From JBDSTZ01 sp039927975 (GTDB lineage: Bacteria > Pseudomonadota > Gammaproteobacteria > Burkholderiales > Burkholderiaceae_D), in the NCBI GenBank assembly GCA_039927975.1, contig JBDSTZ010000274.1, positions 1-43,923 of the forward strand: a stretch of DNA of 43,923 bases. The letters run 5' to 3'. Position numbers and translations under genes: made by a program. Below the pieces are notes generated by a model, which was not told the DNA's origin, ran no database searches, and was given only the letters and a program-made list of their open reading frames with translations. Position 1 is the first letter of the stretch, and every line of letters begins with the position of its first letter. This document shows positions 18,866 to 27,513 of the stretch, piece after piece.

Positions 18866-21334
18866 TCAGGGCGCTGTCTTGGTTACTGTCGAGCGTTTTA
18901 CCCGACCAATAAACCAATTTGATTCGTCATTCAGGTATGTATTGGTAACAGTCGTGACGTGATCGCCGATTGCTGTTGGTGTGGTGCTCGTTGTTACAGT
19001 CGGATTACCCCAGTCATCATATTGAACAGTTGTTTTGTTAGTGGGAGCAAGTGGAGTGCCGTTTACATCATAAGTTTTCACAACGCTCTCGCTAATGTAT
19101 GGAAAACTGCTCTCCGTGCCCGACTGGCCGCATTGATATCCCGGCATAAAGTATCTTTTGCAATCAAACTGATTAGTTACCAGCTTGAGTAATTTTTGTC
19201 CGACCTCAAAACTATCGACCCTGATTTCCATCGGCATTCCGGTATATGGCCAATCCTGGCGAAATTTTGTCGTCGTCCAGATTTTTTTATCGCTATCAAT
19301 TTCGTGCATGCGTTCGAATCCCACCATTCTACCGCCGTAACCGAGGCCTAAGCCTTCAAACATGTAGCTCTTTTTCGTCTGGCCGCCGATCCCATCAGGC
19401 GCAGTGAGAGCACTGACAACGTAGATGGGCAGCGAAATAGATGAGACTTGAGATGAACGAGAAGGCTGGGTAATTAAATTTGAGTATTTAATATCATTTG
19501 CCGCCCCGAGTCCGGTCGTCCAGCGCGCAATTCGGTCACCATATGGCGATGGAGTGTGCGCATCGAACGACATCTTTCCGCCACTGTCAACAAATACATT
19601 TACCAAACTAGAATTGCCTTGGCCGGCGACATCCGTTAAATACCACTTTTGTGCGTCCGAGTAGCCCCCTGATTTCTCTTCCCATTTTTCGAGATATTGA
19701 AATGCGGTTCCCGTGCTAATGCGCACTTCGGTGGTGGCGGATTGATTATCGTTAAAAACGTTTATCAAATCAGCTCGCCCATCCCCGTTAATATCTCCTA
19801 CATACCACCTTTGGACGTCTGCGAACGGTCCTTGCCCTGTTATCCAGCGGCTGCTCTGGAACTTCGTGCCGGTGCTGATATGAACGTCAATACTCGCCCT
19901 GCCATTATCATCAAATACATTGATAAGGTCGGCGAGGCCGTCTCCGTTGACGTCAGCCAAAAACCATTTCTGCGAATCCCAAATCCCGCCGGCCCGGGTT
20001 TCCCATACCCGTGGAACAAACTCCGCGAGCGGCACACCAAAATCCACAGGTTGCACATTTGGCGCGGTTATCGGCCGTCCCACGCTTGGATTTATCGGGA
20101 GCAAACTGAAATACACATCGGCCGATGCGCTATTCGACTCGCTTCGAACACGAATTAATTCCGCCTTTCCATCACCATCGACATCGCCGGCAAACCAGCG
20201 GTCACCAGTGCTGAATACAGATCCATCAATAACCGTATGCGAGAGTTGTGTAAACCGAGCGGATACATTGACGCTGGCGCCGAATCGGTCGATCGCAACT
20301 TTGCCGCCTGAATTGTAGACACTCAAAATATCCTGCCGTCCATCGCCGTCGACATCCGCAGCGAAAAACTTCTTGGTCGCGGCGTTGGCATTGGTACCTA
20401 GAGTACCGCCTGACATTCGCTGAAATGCCCATTTTCCACTTGAATCCGGGCCGATGGTCTCGTAATAGTCAATTTTTAAATTTGTCCCGTCGTCGTATAT
20501 TCGAGCCATTTTTTGCGGAGCATATCTGTCTAGGCTCATTGCAAACCAAGCCAAGGTCGTTCCTACTCCTATCTGTTGCGGGTACTGGTTACTTGTCACT
20601 TCTTGAGGAATCAGATCGGTACCGTTACTCATTGCCAACTCGAAGTAAATTAAGGTACTGTTGTACGTACCCGTAAGAAACGCCTGAGAGCTCACGAAAT
20701 CAACCCGTCCATCATTGTTCACATCGATCGCCAATGCAGGGGCCGAATAAACAGCGTTCGTGGCCAATCTTGTCCGCGTTGATCCGGAGGTCTGTCTTAC
20801 CCAGTCAAAAATTGTGGACGGCAATGAGGTGTCTGTGGATTCAGTAAAATATTTCCACAGCGAGCGTCCCGTGGACGGGCTTTGTTCGTATGAAAGGCTA
20901 TAGGACTTGACAGGCCGCGACTCGACATACGTAACCACATTGATCAAGCGTTTTAATGTCTTGTTAATCGCCCCGCCTTGGTAGATCACGATCGGGTCGG
21001 GTCGGTCTTCGTAAACGAACCGGATTGAGTTCGCTGCACTCTGACCAACTACAACGTTGCCCGAATAATCAATTTGAGTAGGATAGAAAATTCCGTTCGA
21101 GGAATCGTTCGCGTATGAGACGGTGTAGTAATTTCCGCTAATGTCTTGAACCTTATTAATGCCCCACATTCGCTTGACAATCACATTTTCCGCCCCTGTT
21201 GCGCTAAGTGCCGAGTCGGCGGAATGTCCAAACTCTATGATCTTTCCTGCCTTGGTCCAGACCTTGAACCAGCCCGGCGACACGTCCGCGCAAGTGATCG
21301 GGTTAAGGGAACCTTCACTTCCTTGCGGGTGCAT
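18866..21334 (-). CDS. SpvB/TcdB-like FG-GAP protein, C-terminal part
   Basis: An 822-residue frame forming the larger part of a frameshifted SpvB-like gene. It begins in the WFKVWTKAGKIIEFG region that normally continues the SpvB domain. At least six FG-GAP/VCBS motifs follow (such as FFAADVDGDGRQDI, WFAGDVDGDGKAEL, WFLADVNGDGLADL and WYVGDINGDGRADL), whose Asp-rich loops should bind calcium in a beta-propeller. After these comes a TcdB middle-domain-like stretch with YMFEGLGLGYGGRMVGFERM. It stops at STVTKTAP without an Rhs core, which is supplied by the separate downstream gene 70 bases on. This split resembles Tc-toxin B/C cocoon components. The true start lies in the upstream frame at 21783; the ATG at 21334 is only the first in this frame. 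Confidence 0.8.
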   Translation of the reverse strand: MHPQGSEGSLNPITCADVSPGWFKVWTKAGKIIEFGHSADSALSATGAENVIVKRMWGINKVQDISGNYYTVSYANDSSNGIFYPTQIDYSGNVVVGQSAANSIRFVYEDRPDPIVIYQGGAINKTLKRLINVVTYVESRPVKSYSLSYEQSPSTGRSLWKYFTESTDTSLPSTIFDWVRQTSGSTRTRLATNAVYSAPALAIDVNNDGRVDFVSSQAFLTGTYNSTLIYFELAMSNGTDLIPQEVTSNQYPQQIGVGTTLAWFAMSLDRYAPQKMARIYDDGTNLKIDYYETIGPDSSGKWAFQRMSGGTLGTNANAATKKFFAADVDGDGRQDILSVYNSGGKVAIDRFGASVNVSARFTQLSHTVIDGSVFSTGDRWFAGDVDGDGKAELIRVRSESNSASADVYFSLLPINPSVGRPITAPNVQPVDFGVPLAEFVPRVWETRAGGIWDSQKWFLADVNGDGLADLINVFDDNGRASIDVHISTGTKFQSSRWITGQGPFADVQRWYVGDINGDGRADLINVFNDNQSATTEVRISTGTAFQYLEKWEEKSGGYSDAQKWYLTDVAGQGNSSLVNVFVDSGGKMSFDAHTPSPYGDRIARWTTGLGAANDIKYSNLITQPSRSSQVSSISLPIYVVSALTAPDGIGGQTKKSYMFEGLGLGYGGRMVGFERMHEIDSDKKIWTTTKFRQDWPYTGMPMEIRVDSFEVGQKLLKLVTNQFDCKRYFMPGYQCGQSGTESSFPYISESVVKTYDVNGTPLAPTNKTTVQYDDWGNPTVTTSTTPTAIGDHVTTVTNTYLNDESNWFIGRVKRSTVTKTAP

Positions 21335-21783
21335 GCTTGCGTTGATTCGTATGAGACGATCCTTGAGAAGTCGGCAATTTCGGTGCGATATTCAGTCCCC
21401 GAGGCGCCAGCCACGCCGCCTTTAATCGGAAACAAGCGTTTACCATCCATGCAAAAAGCATCTTCAGTGTTTAAGTTGACCCCTCCAGCCACATAGTCCT
21501 GGGCCATGTTGCGAGAGCAGCGAGATATGAGCGAGAGCCCACCAATCCCTCCCCCAACACCAAGCAATCCGTCATTGCCCTGACTGTTGTAGGTAAGGCC
21601 AATCGCGGGTACCAAGCCACCGGCCCCTGGAGGCACTTGTATCGGAATTGAAAAACTTGCGGCGCCCATTTCGCTTACCTGAAATGGAATGGCGGTCGAC
21701 ATGGGGCCGGCAACCGCGCCGCTCAAATAGGTGAAGAGAGCGATACCGCAGAGAAAAATTGCCTCGCTATTGCGACTAAACAT
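21235..21783 (-). CDS. SpvB-like protein, N-terminal part (frameshifted)
   Basis: A 182-residue frame with a signal peptide (FLCGIALFTYLSGAVAG) and a typical SpvB N-terminus: GAASFSIPIQVPPGAGGLVPAIGLTYNSQG, then LLGVGGGIGGLSLISRC, DAFCMDGKRL, and GTEYRTEIADFSRIVSYE. It then leaves the family and runs to a stop at 21235, overlapping the 822-residue frame by 100 bases. Going from this frame to the next needs a -1 shift somewhere around 21300-21345. Either the gene is broken, the assembly has an indel, or recoding occurs; I see no clear slippery heptamer. Intact length would be about 970 residues. Confidence 0.8.
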   Translation of the reverse strand: MFSRNSEAIFLCGIALFTYLSGAVAGPMSTAIPFQVSEMGAASFSIPIQVPPGAGGLVPAIGLTYNSQGNDGLLGVGGGIGGLSLISRCSRNMAQDYVAGGVNLNTEDAFCMDGKRLFPIKGGVAGASGTEYRTEIADFSRIVSYESTQACTRKEVKVPLTRSLARTCRRAGSRSGPRQERS

Positions 21784-22108
21784 TGAAAACTTCCCTTCGA
21801 TTTATAAACATACGCGGGCTATAGACCCTTAGTGTCGAAACTTTTTGCACTATTCGGTCTTACCGGTAAAGCCGAATCTTTGGATTCATGCCGCAGTTAA
21901 CAAGGTAATATCATAAGTGCAATTCTATGGCGTATGCGTTGCCAATTGATCGAGTGCCCAGAAATTTCAGCCGGGTTTTGGCCTGCAAATTGCACTGGCT
22001 CGCGTCAATCCATCCGGCGGCATGTAGCGTGCTCGTTGCCGCCTTAGTCAACAAAGTGGCTACAATTTCTTCACTTTGACCTGCGGGATTTTAGTGAGGA
22101 GAACCCGA
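21784..22108. other. A+T-rich upstream region of the SpvB-Rhs operon
   Basis: About 325 bases with no coding signal on either strand. Because the SpvB-like gene reads away from here on the minus strand, its promoter should lie in the first 100-150 bases; I cannot pick one with confidence. Confidence 0.45.
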
Positions 22109-22487
22109 TCACTGCGTCAACGAGACGCCAAGCAGGCTGCATCGCCCGTTGAATCCGGCGAGGGATGGGGCGTCGCTAGTCAAAAGATTTACTTTTTGCT
22201 TGTTCATCTGCGCAGCCGTGAGCAGCGCGAACATACGCTTGTCGCGATCGGAAGTCTTCAATGTGGTGATGTTGGTGATGTCAGTGCAACATGACACCCG
22301 ACGGAAGAGTGAATCCTCCGTTTATCTTGATCTCCATGTTTCCAGCAAGGTGTCCACCGGATTGCAACGGAATCACGGTCAGATCGTCAATTAGGGCGTG
22401 CGATACCCAGAATGCTTGCGCGTTAGCGTTTTCCAGAAAAACGAACGCGGACGTCACTAGAAAAAATTTGTATAACGACTTGAACAT
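22109..22487 (-). pseudogene. Small secreted protein gene with frameshift
   Basis: Two abutting frames make one sensible small exported protein. The first has the signal peptide MFKSLYKFFLVTSAFVFLENANA and continues to TLPSGVMLH, then stops. The second, shifted by +1 near 22289-22297, continues CTDITNITTLKTSDRDKRMF, then ALLTAAQMNKQKVNLL and GRCSLLGVSLTQ. The pattern of a Cys, a helix with LLTAA, a GK/NKQKV strand and a late Cys is like the other small secreted proteins here. A one-base insertion (for example in GGG) or a sequencing error would explain it. Confidence 0.6.
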
Positions 22488-22753
22488 GGACGGGCCGATG
22501 AGATGTTGAAGTATGAAATCTCAACTGCGGCCAACTGGCGCGGCGAAATTCGTGCGGCCAGTCTAGTTCAATATTGATTAATAGTAAATATCTTTGAGGA
22601 AATTTTTGTTCGAAAGTTGCTTTTACGCACAAACGTGCTAGGCTAAACGTGACCGGTTTTTAACCTGGCCAACCGGATTTGGATGCACGATTTCTGCCCG
22701 CGCAAAAGGGGCGGCGGAGAACCCTTTCCCCCGGTGAGCGAAATGCAAGGCCG

Positions 22754-23089
22754 TCAGTCCTGTTCCAGACCAAGAATATCGCCCACCGCATGCCGTAGCT
22801 GCGCCACCAGCTCGGCATCCATGTACCTGAACTCATCCGGAATATCAAGCACATGGATCACCTTGCCCGCCAACACAGCGCGATGCGCGGCCATCAGACG
22901 CGACTTGTGCTTGTCTTCCATCGCGAACACGACATCGGCCCACGCCAAGTCGTTCTCGGTCACCGGATGGCGCGCGTTCGTGCTCGTGCCGGCTGAGCGC
23001 ACATTGAGCTCCGGATGGCGTCGCCACACCTGTTCGGCCGTCGGACTGCGCCATTGATTACGGCTGCATACGAATAAAACATTGATCAT
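22754..23089 (-). CDS. Low-molecular-weight protein tyrosine phosphatase-like
   Basis: A 111-residue member of the low-molecular-weight phosphatase fold. The N-terminal loop VCSRNQWRSPTAE gives the catalytic C-x5-R signature (Cys8, Arg14). The acid-loop region reads DIPDEFRYMD, in place of the usual DP motif. It is shorter than classical enzymes (about 150 residues), matching the compact group found in many proteobacteria. Its ATG overlaps the stop of the DUF1801 gene (ATGA overlap at 23086-23089), so translation is probably coupled. The substrate is unknown. Confidence 0.85.
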   Translation of the reverse strand: MINVLFVCSRNQWRSPTAEQVWRRHPELNVRSAGTSTNARHPVTENDLAWADVVFAMEDKHKSRLMAAHRAVLAGKVIHVLDIPDEFRYMDAELVAQLRHAVGDILGLEQD

Positions 23090-23532
23090 GAATTGCCTTC
23101 AGAATCGCGCCGCGACTTGCGGCGGTGGTAGGTCAGCGCGGCACTAATGCAGAACGCCAACGCATCAAGCGGCACCACATCGTCCAGCGCGAAGACAATC
23201 GCGCGATTGCCCTCGAACTTGAACTCGCCAGGGAACAAGGAGCGGAAGGTGTCGACCAGATCGGTCTTGCAGTTGAAGTAGATGACGTATTGAGCTGGCG
23301 CGGATTTTTTCCAGCCCAGCCGCACCGTGCTGCCGCTGTTGGTGGAAGAAGTCAGGTAGGCGGGCTCTCCCCATTTCAGGGTCTCTTCCAGCCGCCCCAC
23401 GCCGGCCGTCAAATGCGCAGTGGACAGCACCAAGGCGCGCAGCGCCAGCAATCGCTCGCGTACGTCGTCGGGAAAAGCGGCAAAGGCCTCGGCAACCGCG
23501 ATACTGCCAAAGGGCGTCGCGCCCCCAGCCAA
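23086..23532 (-). CDS. DUF1801 domain protein
   Basis: A protein of about 148 residues of the DUF1801 type (related in fold to YdhG/YjbR-like proteins). Recognisable stretches are VAEAFAAFPDDVRERLLALR, LEETLKWGEPAYLT, LGWKKSAPAQYVIYFNCKTD, and LDALAFCISAALTYHR. Its function is not established. The open frame extends to 23697, but upstream of about 23556 it only shadows the preceding gene, so a TTG at 23532 is my best start; there is no ATG in frame and no strong ribosome site, and the start is uncertain. It is the middle gene of a three-gene operon. Confidence 0.75.
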   Translation of the reverse strand: MAGGATPFGSIAVAEAFAAFPDDVRERLLALRALVLSTAHLTAGVGRLEETLKWGEPAYLTSSTNSGSTVRLGWKKSAPAQYVIYFNCKTDLVDTFRSLFPGEFKFEGNRAIVFALDDVVPLDALAFCISAALTYHRRKSRRDSEGNS

Positions 23533-23555
23533 TAGATCAAGAGAGCCCTGCGCGC

Positions 23556-24362
23556 TTATGGCGCCGCCTTGCCGCCGCGCCCGGTCCAGATATCGCCGCT
23601 CTCGGTTTCGGCTTCGGCCGGGATCCCGGTCAGATTGATGCGCGGAGTCGGCATCACAAGCGCGCGCGTCCACAGCCCCGCCCAGCCCGGCGGCCAACCG
23701 ATATCCGGTCCGCTATACGGCGCCAGGCTCGCTCGCACCGGCACCACCGGGACCGGCGGAGCATCGCGCAAGCCGCCCGCCGTCGCGCTTTCCATATCCA
23801 GGCTGTACATGTAGCCCGGCAGCAGCGCGTCGCATACGGCGGCGAACCAGTTGCTGTGATCCTCGTCGCGGCCCAGCGCCTGGGCCAGTCCCTGCGGGTC
23901 GAACTTGGCCAGCGCGGTGATCAGTTCATCGGTGCTGGCACCCGGCGTATCGCCCCAGCCCATCACGGGATTGACGTTGTAATCGGCGCCCGAGCCATAC
24001 CAGCCTTCGCGCCACGGCCGCTGCATCCAGTCGCGTTGACCGGTAAACAGATGCCAGCGCCAGTGCAGGCCGGACGGCTTGGGCCAGGAATACAGATACA
24101 GCTTTTCATAACCGGCCTGGTGCAGCGCGCGCACCATCGCCATCAGGCGCGCGTGCGGCATGCGGTCAGGCGGCGCGCGGCGGAACAGGATGGCCTCGCC
24201 GTCGGCGTGCTGCACCGCATCGGTCGACAGGTTCAGGTCGAGCGTGCGCGCTTCGCTGCCGAAACGGGCCGAGATCCAGCCGGTCAGCAGGTTGACGTGG
24301 GTGATCACACCGTAGCCGCGGTGTCGATGAAAAATGACGGTTCCTGGAGCAAGGGTTTTCAT
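23556..24362 (-). CDS. Conserved-looking hypothetical protein
   Basis: A 268-residue cytoplasmic protein that I do not recognise. The first 45 residues, LAPGTVIFHRHRGYGVITHV, look like a small beta-barrel (SH3/CarD-like) module. Then come a helical segment (ARLMAMVRALHQAGYEKLYLYSW), the Trp-rich LHWRWHLFTGQRDWMQRPW, and a Pro-rich C-terminal third. It is first in an operon with the DUF1801 and phosphatase genes. I chose the ATG at 24362; a GTG three codons upstream (24371) is also possible. Confidence 0.7.
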   Translation of the reverse strand: MKTLAPGTVIFHRHRGYGVITHVNLLTGWISARFGSEARTLDLNLSTDAVQHADGEAILFRRAPPDRMPHARLMAMVRALHQAGYEKLYLYSWPKPSGLHWRWHLFTGQRDWMQRPWREGWYGSGADYNVNPVMGWGDTPGASTDELITALAKFDPQGLAQALGRDEDHSNWFAAVCDALLPGYMYSLDMESATAGGLRDAPPVPVVPVRASLAPYSGPDIGWPPGWAGLWTRALVMPTPRINLTGIPAEAETESGDIWTGRGGKAAP

Positions 24363-24489
24363 TCTGTTCACAGTGCAAAATAAGCCATGGGACTCAGCCG
24401 AGGCCCTGGATTCTAGCGCAGGCAGCCGCGCTCACACACGAATTACCGCTATCATTAAGCACCTTTTTTCGACGACTTTCCAGAACATT

Positions 24490-24999
24490 ATGAGCCTGCG
24501 CATCATCGCCACCGGTGGCACTTTCGATAAGCATTACAACGAGCTCGATGGCACGCTGGGTTTTGCCGACAGCCACTTGCCGCAAGCGATCGCGCGCAGC
24601 CGCATGACGGTCGCCGTCGCGCTGGAACTGTTGCCGCTGCTCGATTCGCTCGACATGCAGGACGCCGACCGCGCGCGCGTACTGGCGGCCTGCGAGGCGG
24701 CCACCGAGGACGCGCTGGTCATCATTCACGGCACCGACACGATGGGCGAGACCGCGCAAGTGCTCGGACACGCCAATCTCGATAAAACCATCGTGCTGAC
24801 CGGCGCGATGATCCCTTACGAAATCGAGAATTCGGACGCGCTCTTCAACCTTGGCTTTGCGAGCGGTGTCGCGCAAACCCTTACGGCCGGCGTGTACGTG
24901 GCCATGAACGGCCGGGTCTTCGCCTGGGATAATGTTACCAAGAATCGCGGCGCGGGGGTGTTCGAGGCGTTGTTGGGTGGGCACGCCAAGCCGGCGTAA
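24490..24999 (+). CDS. Short asparaginase-domain protein
   Basis: A 169-residue protein that covers only the N-terminal domain of type I/II L-asparaginases. Catalytic-site motifs are present: IATGGTFDK (Thr11) and IIHGTDTM (Thr82, Asp83), with TIVLTGAMIPYE later. Full asparaginases have about 330 residues and a second domain, so this is the single-domain form seen in many betaproteobacteria, whose activity is unclear. The frame opens 52 codons earlier, but the conserved protein starts at ATG 24490. No signal peptide. Divergent from the 23556-24362 operon. Confidence 0.87.
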   Translation: MSLRIIATGGTFDKHYNELDGTLGFADSHLPQAIARSRMTVAVALELLPLLDSLDMQDADRARVLAACEAATEDALVIIHGTDTMGETAQVLGHANLDKTIVLTGAMIPYEIENSDALFNLGFASGVAQTLTAGVYVAMNGRVFAWDNVTKNRGAGVFEALLGGHAKPA

Positions 25000-25119
25000 G
25001 GACCGCCGGCCTGGCGGATTTCTTGAGGGGCGCCCTGCCGCAGGGGACAAGGCGCGGGCTGATGCCCGATGGCGACGGCGAGCGGGATGGCCACGCGGCC
25101 AAGGCCCGCCGACGCGGAA

Positions 25120-26016
25120 TCAGGCTTCGGCTTCGCCGCCCAGGGCTTCGACGACATCGGCCATCATCTTCGACAGCTCGCCGGTCATCAGCATCATGTC
25201 GTTGTCGAAACGCTCTTCGTCATTGCGGGTGCTGGCGTCGTTTTCCTTGATCATGTCGAGCGGCTTGATGCTCTTGATCGCCAGTTGCTCGGTCAGCACG
25301 AAGGAAATCTTGTCGTTCCACGTCATCGCCAGGCGCGTGCACTGCTTGCCGGCGGCGATGTGGCGGCGGATGTCGTCCACCTCCAGCGCGTGCTTCACGT
25401 AACGCACGGCGGCCTTGCTCTCGCCGGTGGCGCGCAGCTCGGTGTCCTGGTCGACCGTGAAGCCGACCGGCGCCTCGTCCGTTTCCAGCCAGGCGGTCAT
25501 CACCGCTACCGGCGAGCGCTGCACGCGCAGGCTTTCGAGCGGCAACTTGTCGACCGCCTTGAGCAGCAGCTTGATGACATCGTCGGCCTTGGCCGGGCTG
25601 GCCGCGTCGATCACCAGCCAGCCGTTGATCGGATCGATCCAGCAGAAGGTGTTGCTGCGGATGCTGAAGGCGCGCGGCAGCAGTTCGTCGGCCACGAGCT
25701 CCTTGAGTTCCTTCATCGCCTTCTTGCCGGGGGCGAAACCTTGCGCCTCTTCCAGCTCGGCCGCCTTGGCCTTGGCCACCTGGTTGATGACCGAATTGGG
25801 CAGCAGTTTTTTCTCGGTGCCCAGCAGGATCAGCATCTGCTTGTTCACGGTATGCACCAGCATGCCGTTGCCGCGCGGCGAGTCCCAGCCTTGGCGCAGC
25901 AGTTCGTTGCTCGTGGCGGGCACGAAACTCGCGGGCGCCAGCGCCGCTTCGAGTTGTTCAGGCGTGAAGGCCCACGGGGCCGGCAGGCGGTAAATCTGAA
26001 GATTCTTGAACCACAT
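25120..26016 (-). CDS. rdgC: Recombination-associated protein RdgC
   Basis: A nucleoid-associated, ring-forming DNA-binding protein that modulates RecA activity. The 298 residues start MWFKNLQIYRLPAPWAF, the canonical N-terminus, and include ATSNELLRQGWDSPRGNGM and a C-terminal DMMLMTGELSKMMADVVEAL. GGGAAAGA precedes the ATG at 26016. The frame extends upstream another 51 codons without family similarity. It lies beside dinB on the same strand with a 230-base gap, so a repair/recombination neighbourhood, but no LexA box was seen at this gene. Confidence 0.95.
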   Translation of the reverse strand: MWFKNLQIYRLPAPWAFTPEQLEAALAPASFVPATSNELLRQGWDSPRGNGMLVHTVNKQMLILLGTEKKLLPNSVINQVAKAKAAELEEAQGFAPGKKAMKELKELVADELLPRAFSIRSNTFCWIDPINGWLVIDAASPAKADDVIKLLLKAVDKLPLESLRVQRSPVAVMTAWLETDEAPVGFTVDQDTELRATGESKAAVRYVKHALEVDDIRRHIAAGKQCTRLAMTWNDKISFVLTEQLAIKSIKPLDMIKENDASTRNDEERFDNDMMLMTGELSKMMADVVEALGGEAEA

Positions 26017-26246
26017 ATTGTCTTTCCCGTTTGTGTCGGTATTTCCAGAGGAACGACATTTTACACGCTCGCGGCCGCGCGATTCGGGCGAATCTGCATG
26101 CCTGTGGTTAATCCGCCGGGTGTCAGCGCGAATTCTATTCGACCGTCCCCCGGCCAGCGTGCCGGGCAATCGTCAGGCCCGACCACGAGCCGCTGGTGTG
26201 GTCCAGTTTCACCGCCAGTACCGGAGCCGAGACGACTCACGACGCT

Positions 26247-27320
26247 TTAATCGAGCGCGTCGGCGAACAGCGTCAGTTGCTCAACCTGATCGACCTCCCC
26301 CAACCGCACGCCAAGACCGAGCAGACGCACCGGCAGATTGCGGCGCAGGTAGCCGGTCTCCATCAATTTTTCGAACTGCATCCTGAGCGGCACGCTGCCC
26401 ACGCACTCCACCGTGGTCTGCTGGAAGTCCTTGAACTTGAGCTTGACGAACAGTTTCTGGATCTTGCTCTCCGCACCGCAGCGCTTGATGCGCCCCTGCA
26501 AACTGTCCATGAGCTCGGGCACCAGCGCCAGGCAGGCCGCCAGGTCCGGAATATCGGGAGTGTAGGTTTCTTCCACGCTGACCGACTTGCGCTCGCGCGC
26601 ATTGGACACGGCGCGCTCGTCGACACCGCGGCACAACTGGTGCAAGCGCGCGCCGAAACTGCCGAAATGATGTTCGAGTTCGAGCAGCGTCCAGCTGCGC
26701 AGGTCGCCACAGGTTTCCGCGCCCAGCTTGTGCAGCTTGGCCGCCGTGACCTTGCCGACGCCGAACAGTTTTTTCACCGGCAGCGCGGCGACAAAGGCGT
26801 CGACTTCATCGGGCCGCACCAGGCACAGGCCGTCGGGCTTGTTCCAGTCGCTGGCGATCTTGGCGACAAATTTGTTCGGCGCCACGCCGGCCGACGCGGT
26901 GATGCCGACGGTGGCGAAAATGCGCGCGCGGATTTCCTGCGCGATCAGGGTGGCGCTGCCCTTGCAATGCGGCGAGTCGGACACGTCGAGATAGGCTTCG
27001 TCGAGCGAGAGCGGTTCGACCAGCTCGGTGTAGTCGCTGTAGATGGCAAGGATCTGGCGCGAGGCGATGCGGTATTTTTCCATCGCCGGCGGCAGCACGA
27101 TCAGGTCGGGACAGCGCTGCATCGCTTGCGCGGTGGCCATCGCGGAATGAATGCCGTAGCGGCGCGCCTCGTAATTGCAGGTGGCGATCACGCCGCGCTG
27201 GTCGGGACGGCCGCCCACGGCGACGGGCAAATCGCGCAGCGCGGGATTGTCGCGCATTTCGACGGCGGCGTAAAAACAGTCGCAATCGCAGTGGATGATT
27301 TTTCGGGCAGGCGGAATCAC
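26247..27320 (-). CDS. dinB: DNA polymerase IV (Y-family, translesion)
   Basis: An error-prone translesion polymerase of the DinB family, 357 residues. The N-terminal catalytic motif reads KIIHCDCDCFYAAVEMRDNP; the acidic residues of the active site are kept (Asp12 and the SLDEAYLDVS motif). Fingers/palm and thumb segments follow (GVAPNKFVAKIASDW, FGVGKVTAAKLHKLG). The little-finger domain ends LGLGVRLGEVDQVEQLTLF. The C-terminus lacks the extended QADLF clamp motif, though QLTLF may serve. The start is a GTG at 27320, just after an exact LexA box (27336-27351), so SOS induction is expected. Confidence 0.94.
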   Translation of the reverse strand: MIPPARKIIHCDCDCFYAAVEMRDNPALRDLPVAVGGRPDQRGVIATCNYEARRYGIHSAMATAQAMQRCPDLIVLPPAMEKYRIASRQILAIYSDYTELVEPLSLDEAYLDVSDSPHCKGSATLIAQEIRARIFATVGITASAGVAPNKFVAKIASDWNKPDGLCLVRPDEVDAFVAALPVKKLFGVGKVTAAKLHKLGAETCGDLRSWTLLELEHHFGSFGARLHQLCRGVDERAVSNARERKSVSVEETYTPDIPDLAACLALVPELMDSLQGRIKRCGAESKIQKLFVKLKFKDFQQTTVECVGSVPLRMQFEKLMETGYLRRNLPVRLLGLGVRLGEVDQVEQLTLFADALD

Positions 27321-27335
27321 ACGGCAGACAAAACA

Positions 27336-27351
27336 CTGTAAATGTGTACAG
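27336..27351. promoter_or_regulatory. LexA (SOS) box for dinB
   Basis: CTGTAAATGTGTACAG fits CTGT-N8-ACAG exactly and ends 15 bases before the dinB start codon, where it would overlap promoter or transcription start. Confidence 0.87.
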
Positions 27352-27434
27352 TATTATCCGAATTTCCATTTGCCGCAAGTCGGGCGCAAGACAGCCGCAA
27401 GCAGGCGCGATTTTTCGGCCTTCGCAAAAAACCC

Positions 27435-27462
27435 TTGCGCACTTTCAAACGGATGTTATATG
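27435..27462 (+). promoter_or_regulatory. Sigma-70-type promoter for the tRNA genes
   Basis: TTGCGC (27435-27440), a 16-base spacer and TATATG (27457-27462), followed by a fairly G+C-rich discriminator, lie about 50 bases before tRNA-Val. This is the usual form of stable-RNA promoters; predicted by eye only. Confidence 0.5.
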
Positions 27463-27513
27463 ATTCGGCCTCTTCGGACGTGGTGACAAACGTCGGATGT
27501 GTTCCTGGAAACA

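Noticed and set aside
21300..21345. Programmed -1 frameshift in the SpvB gene
   Set aside because: No slippery heptamer or downstream pseudoknot could be recognised; an indel or sequencing error is simpler.
23556..23697. Longer DUF1801 start at 23697
   Set aside because: The extra 55 residues lie inside the previous gene and are Arg/Ala-rich; the conserved domain begins after the upstream stop.
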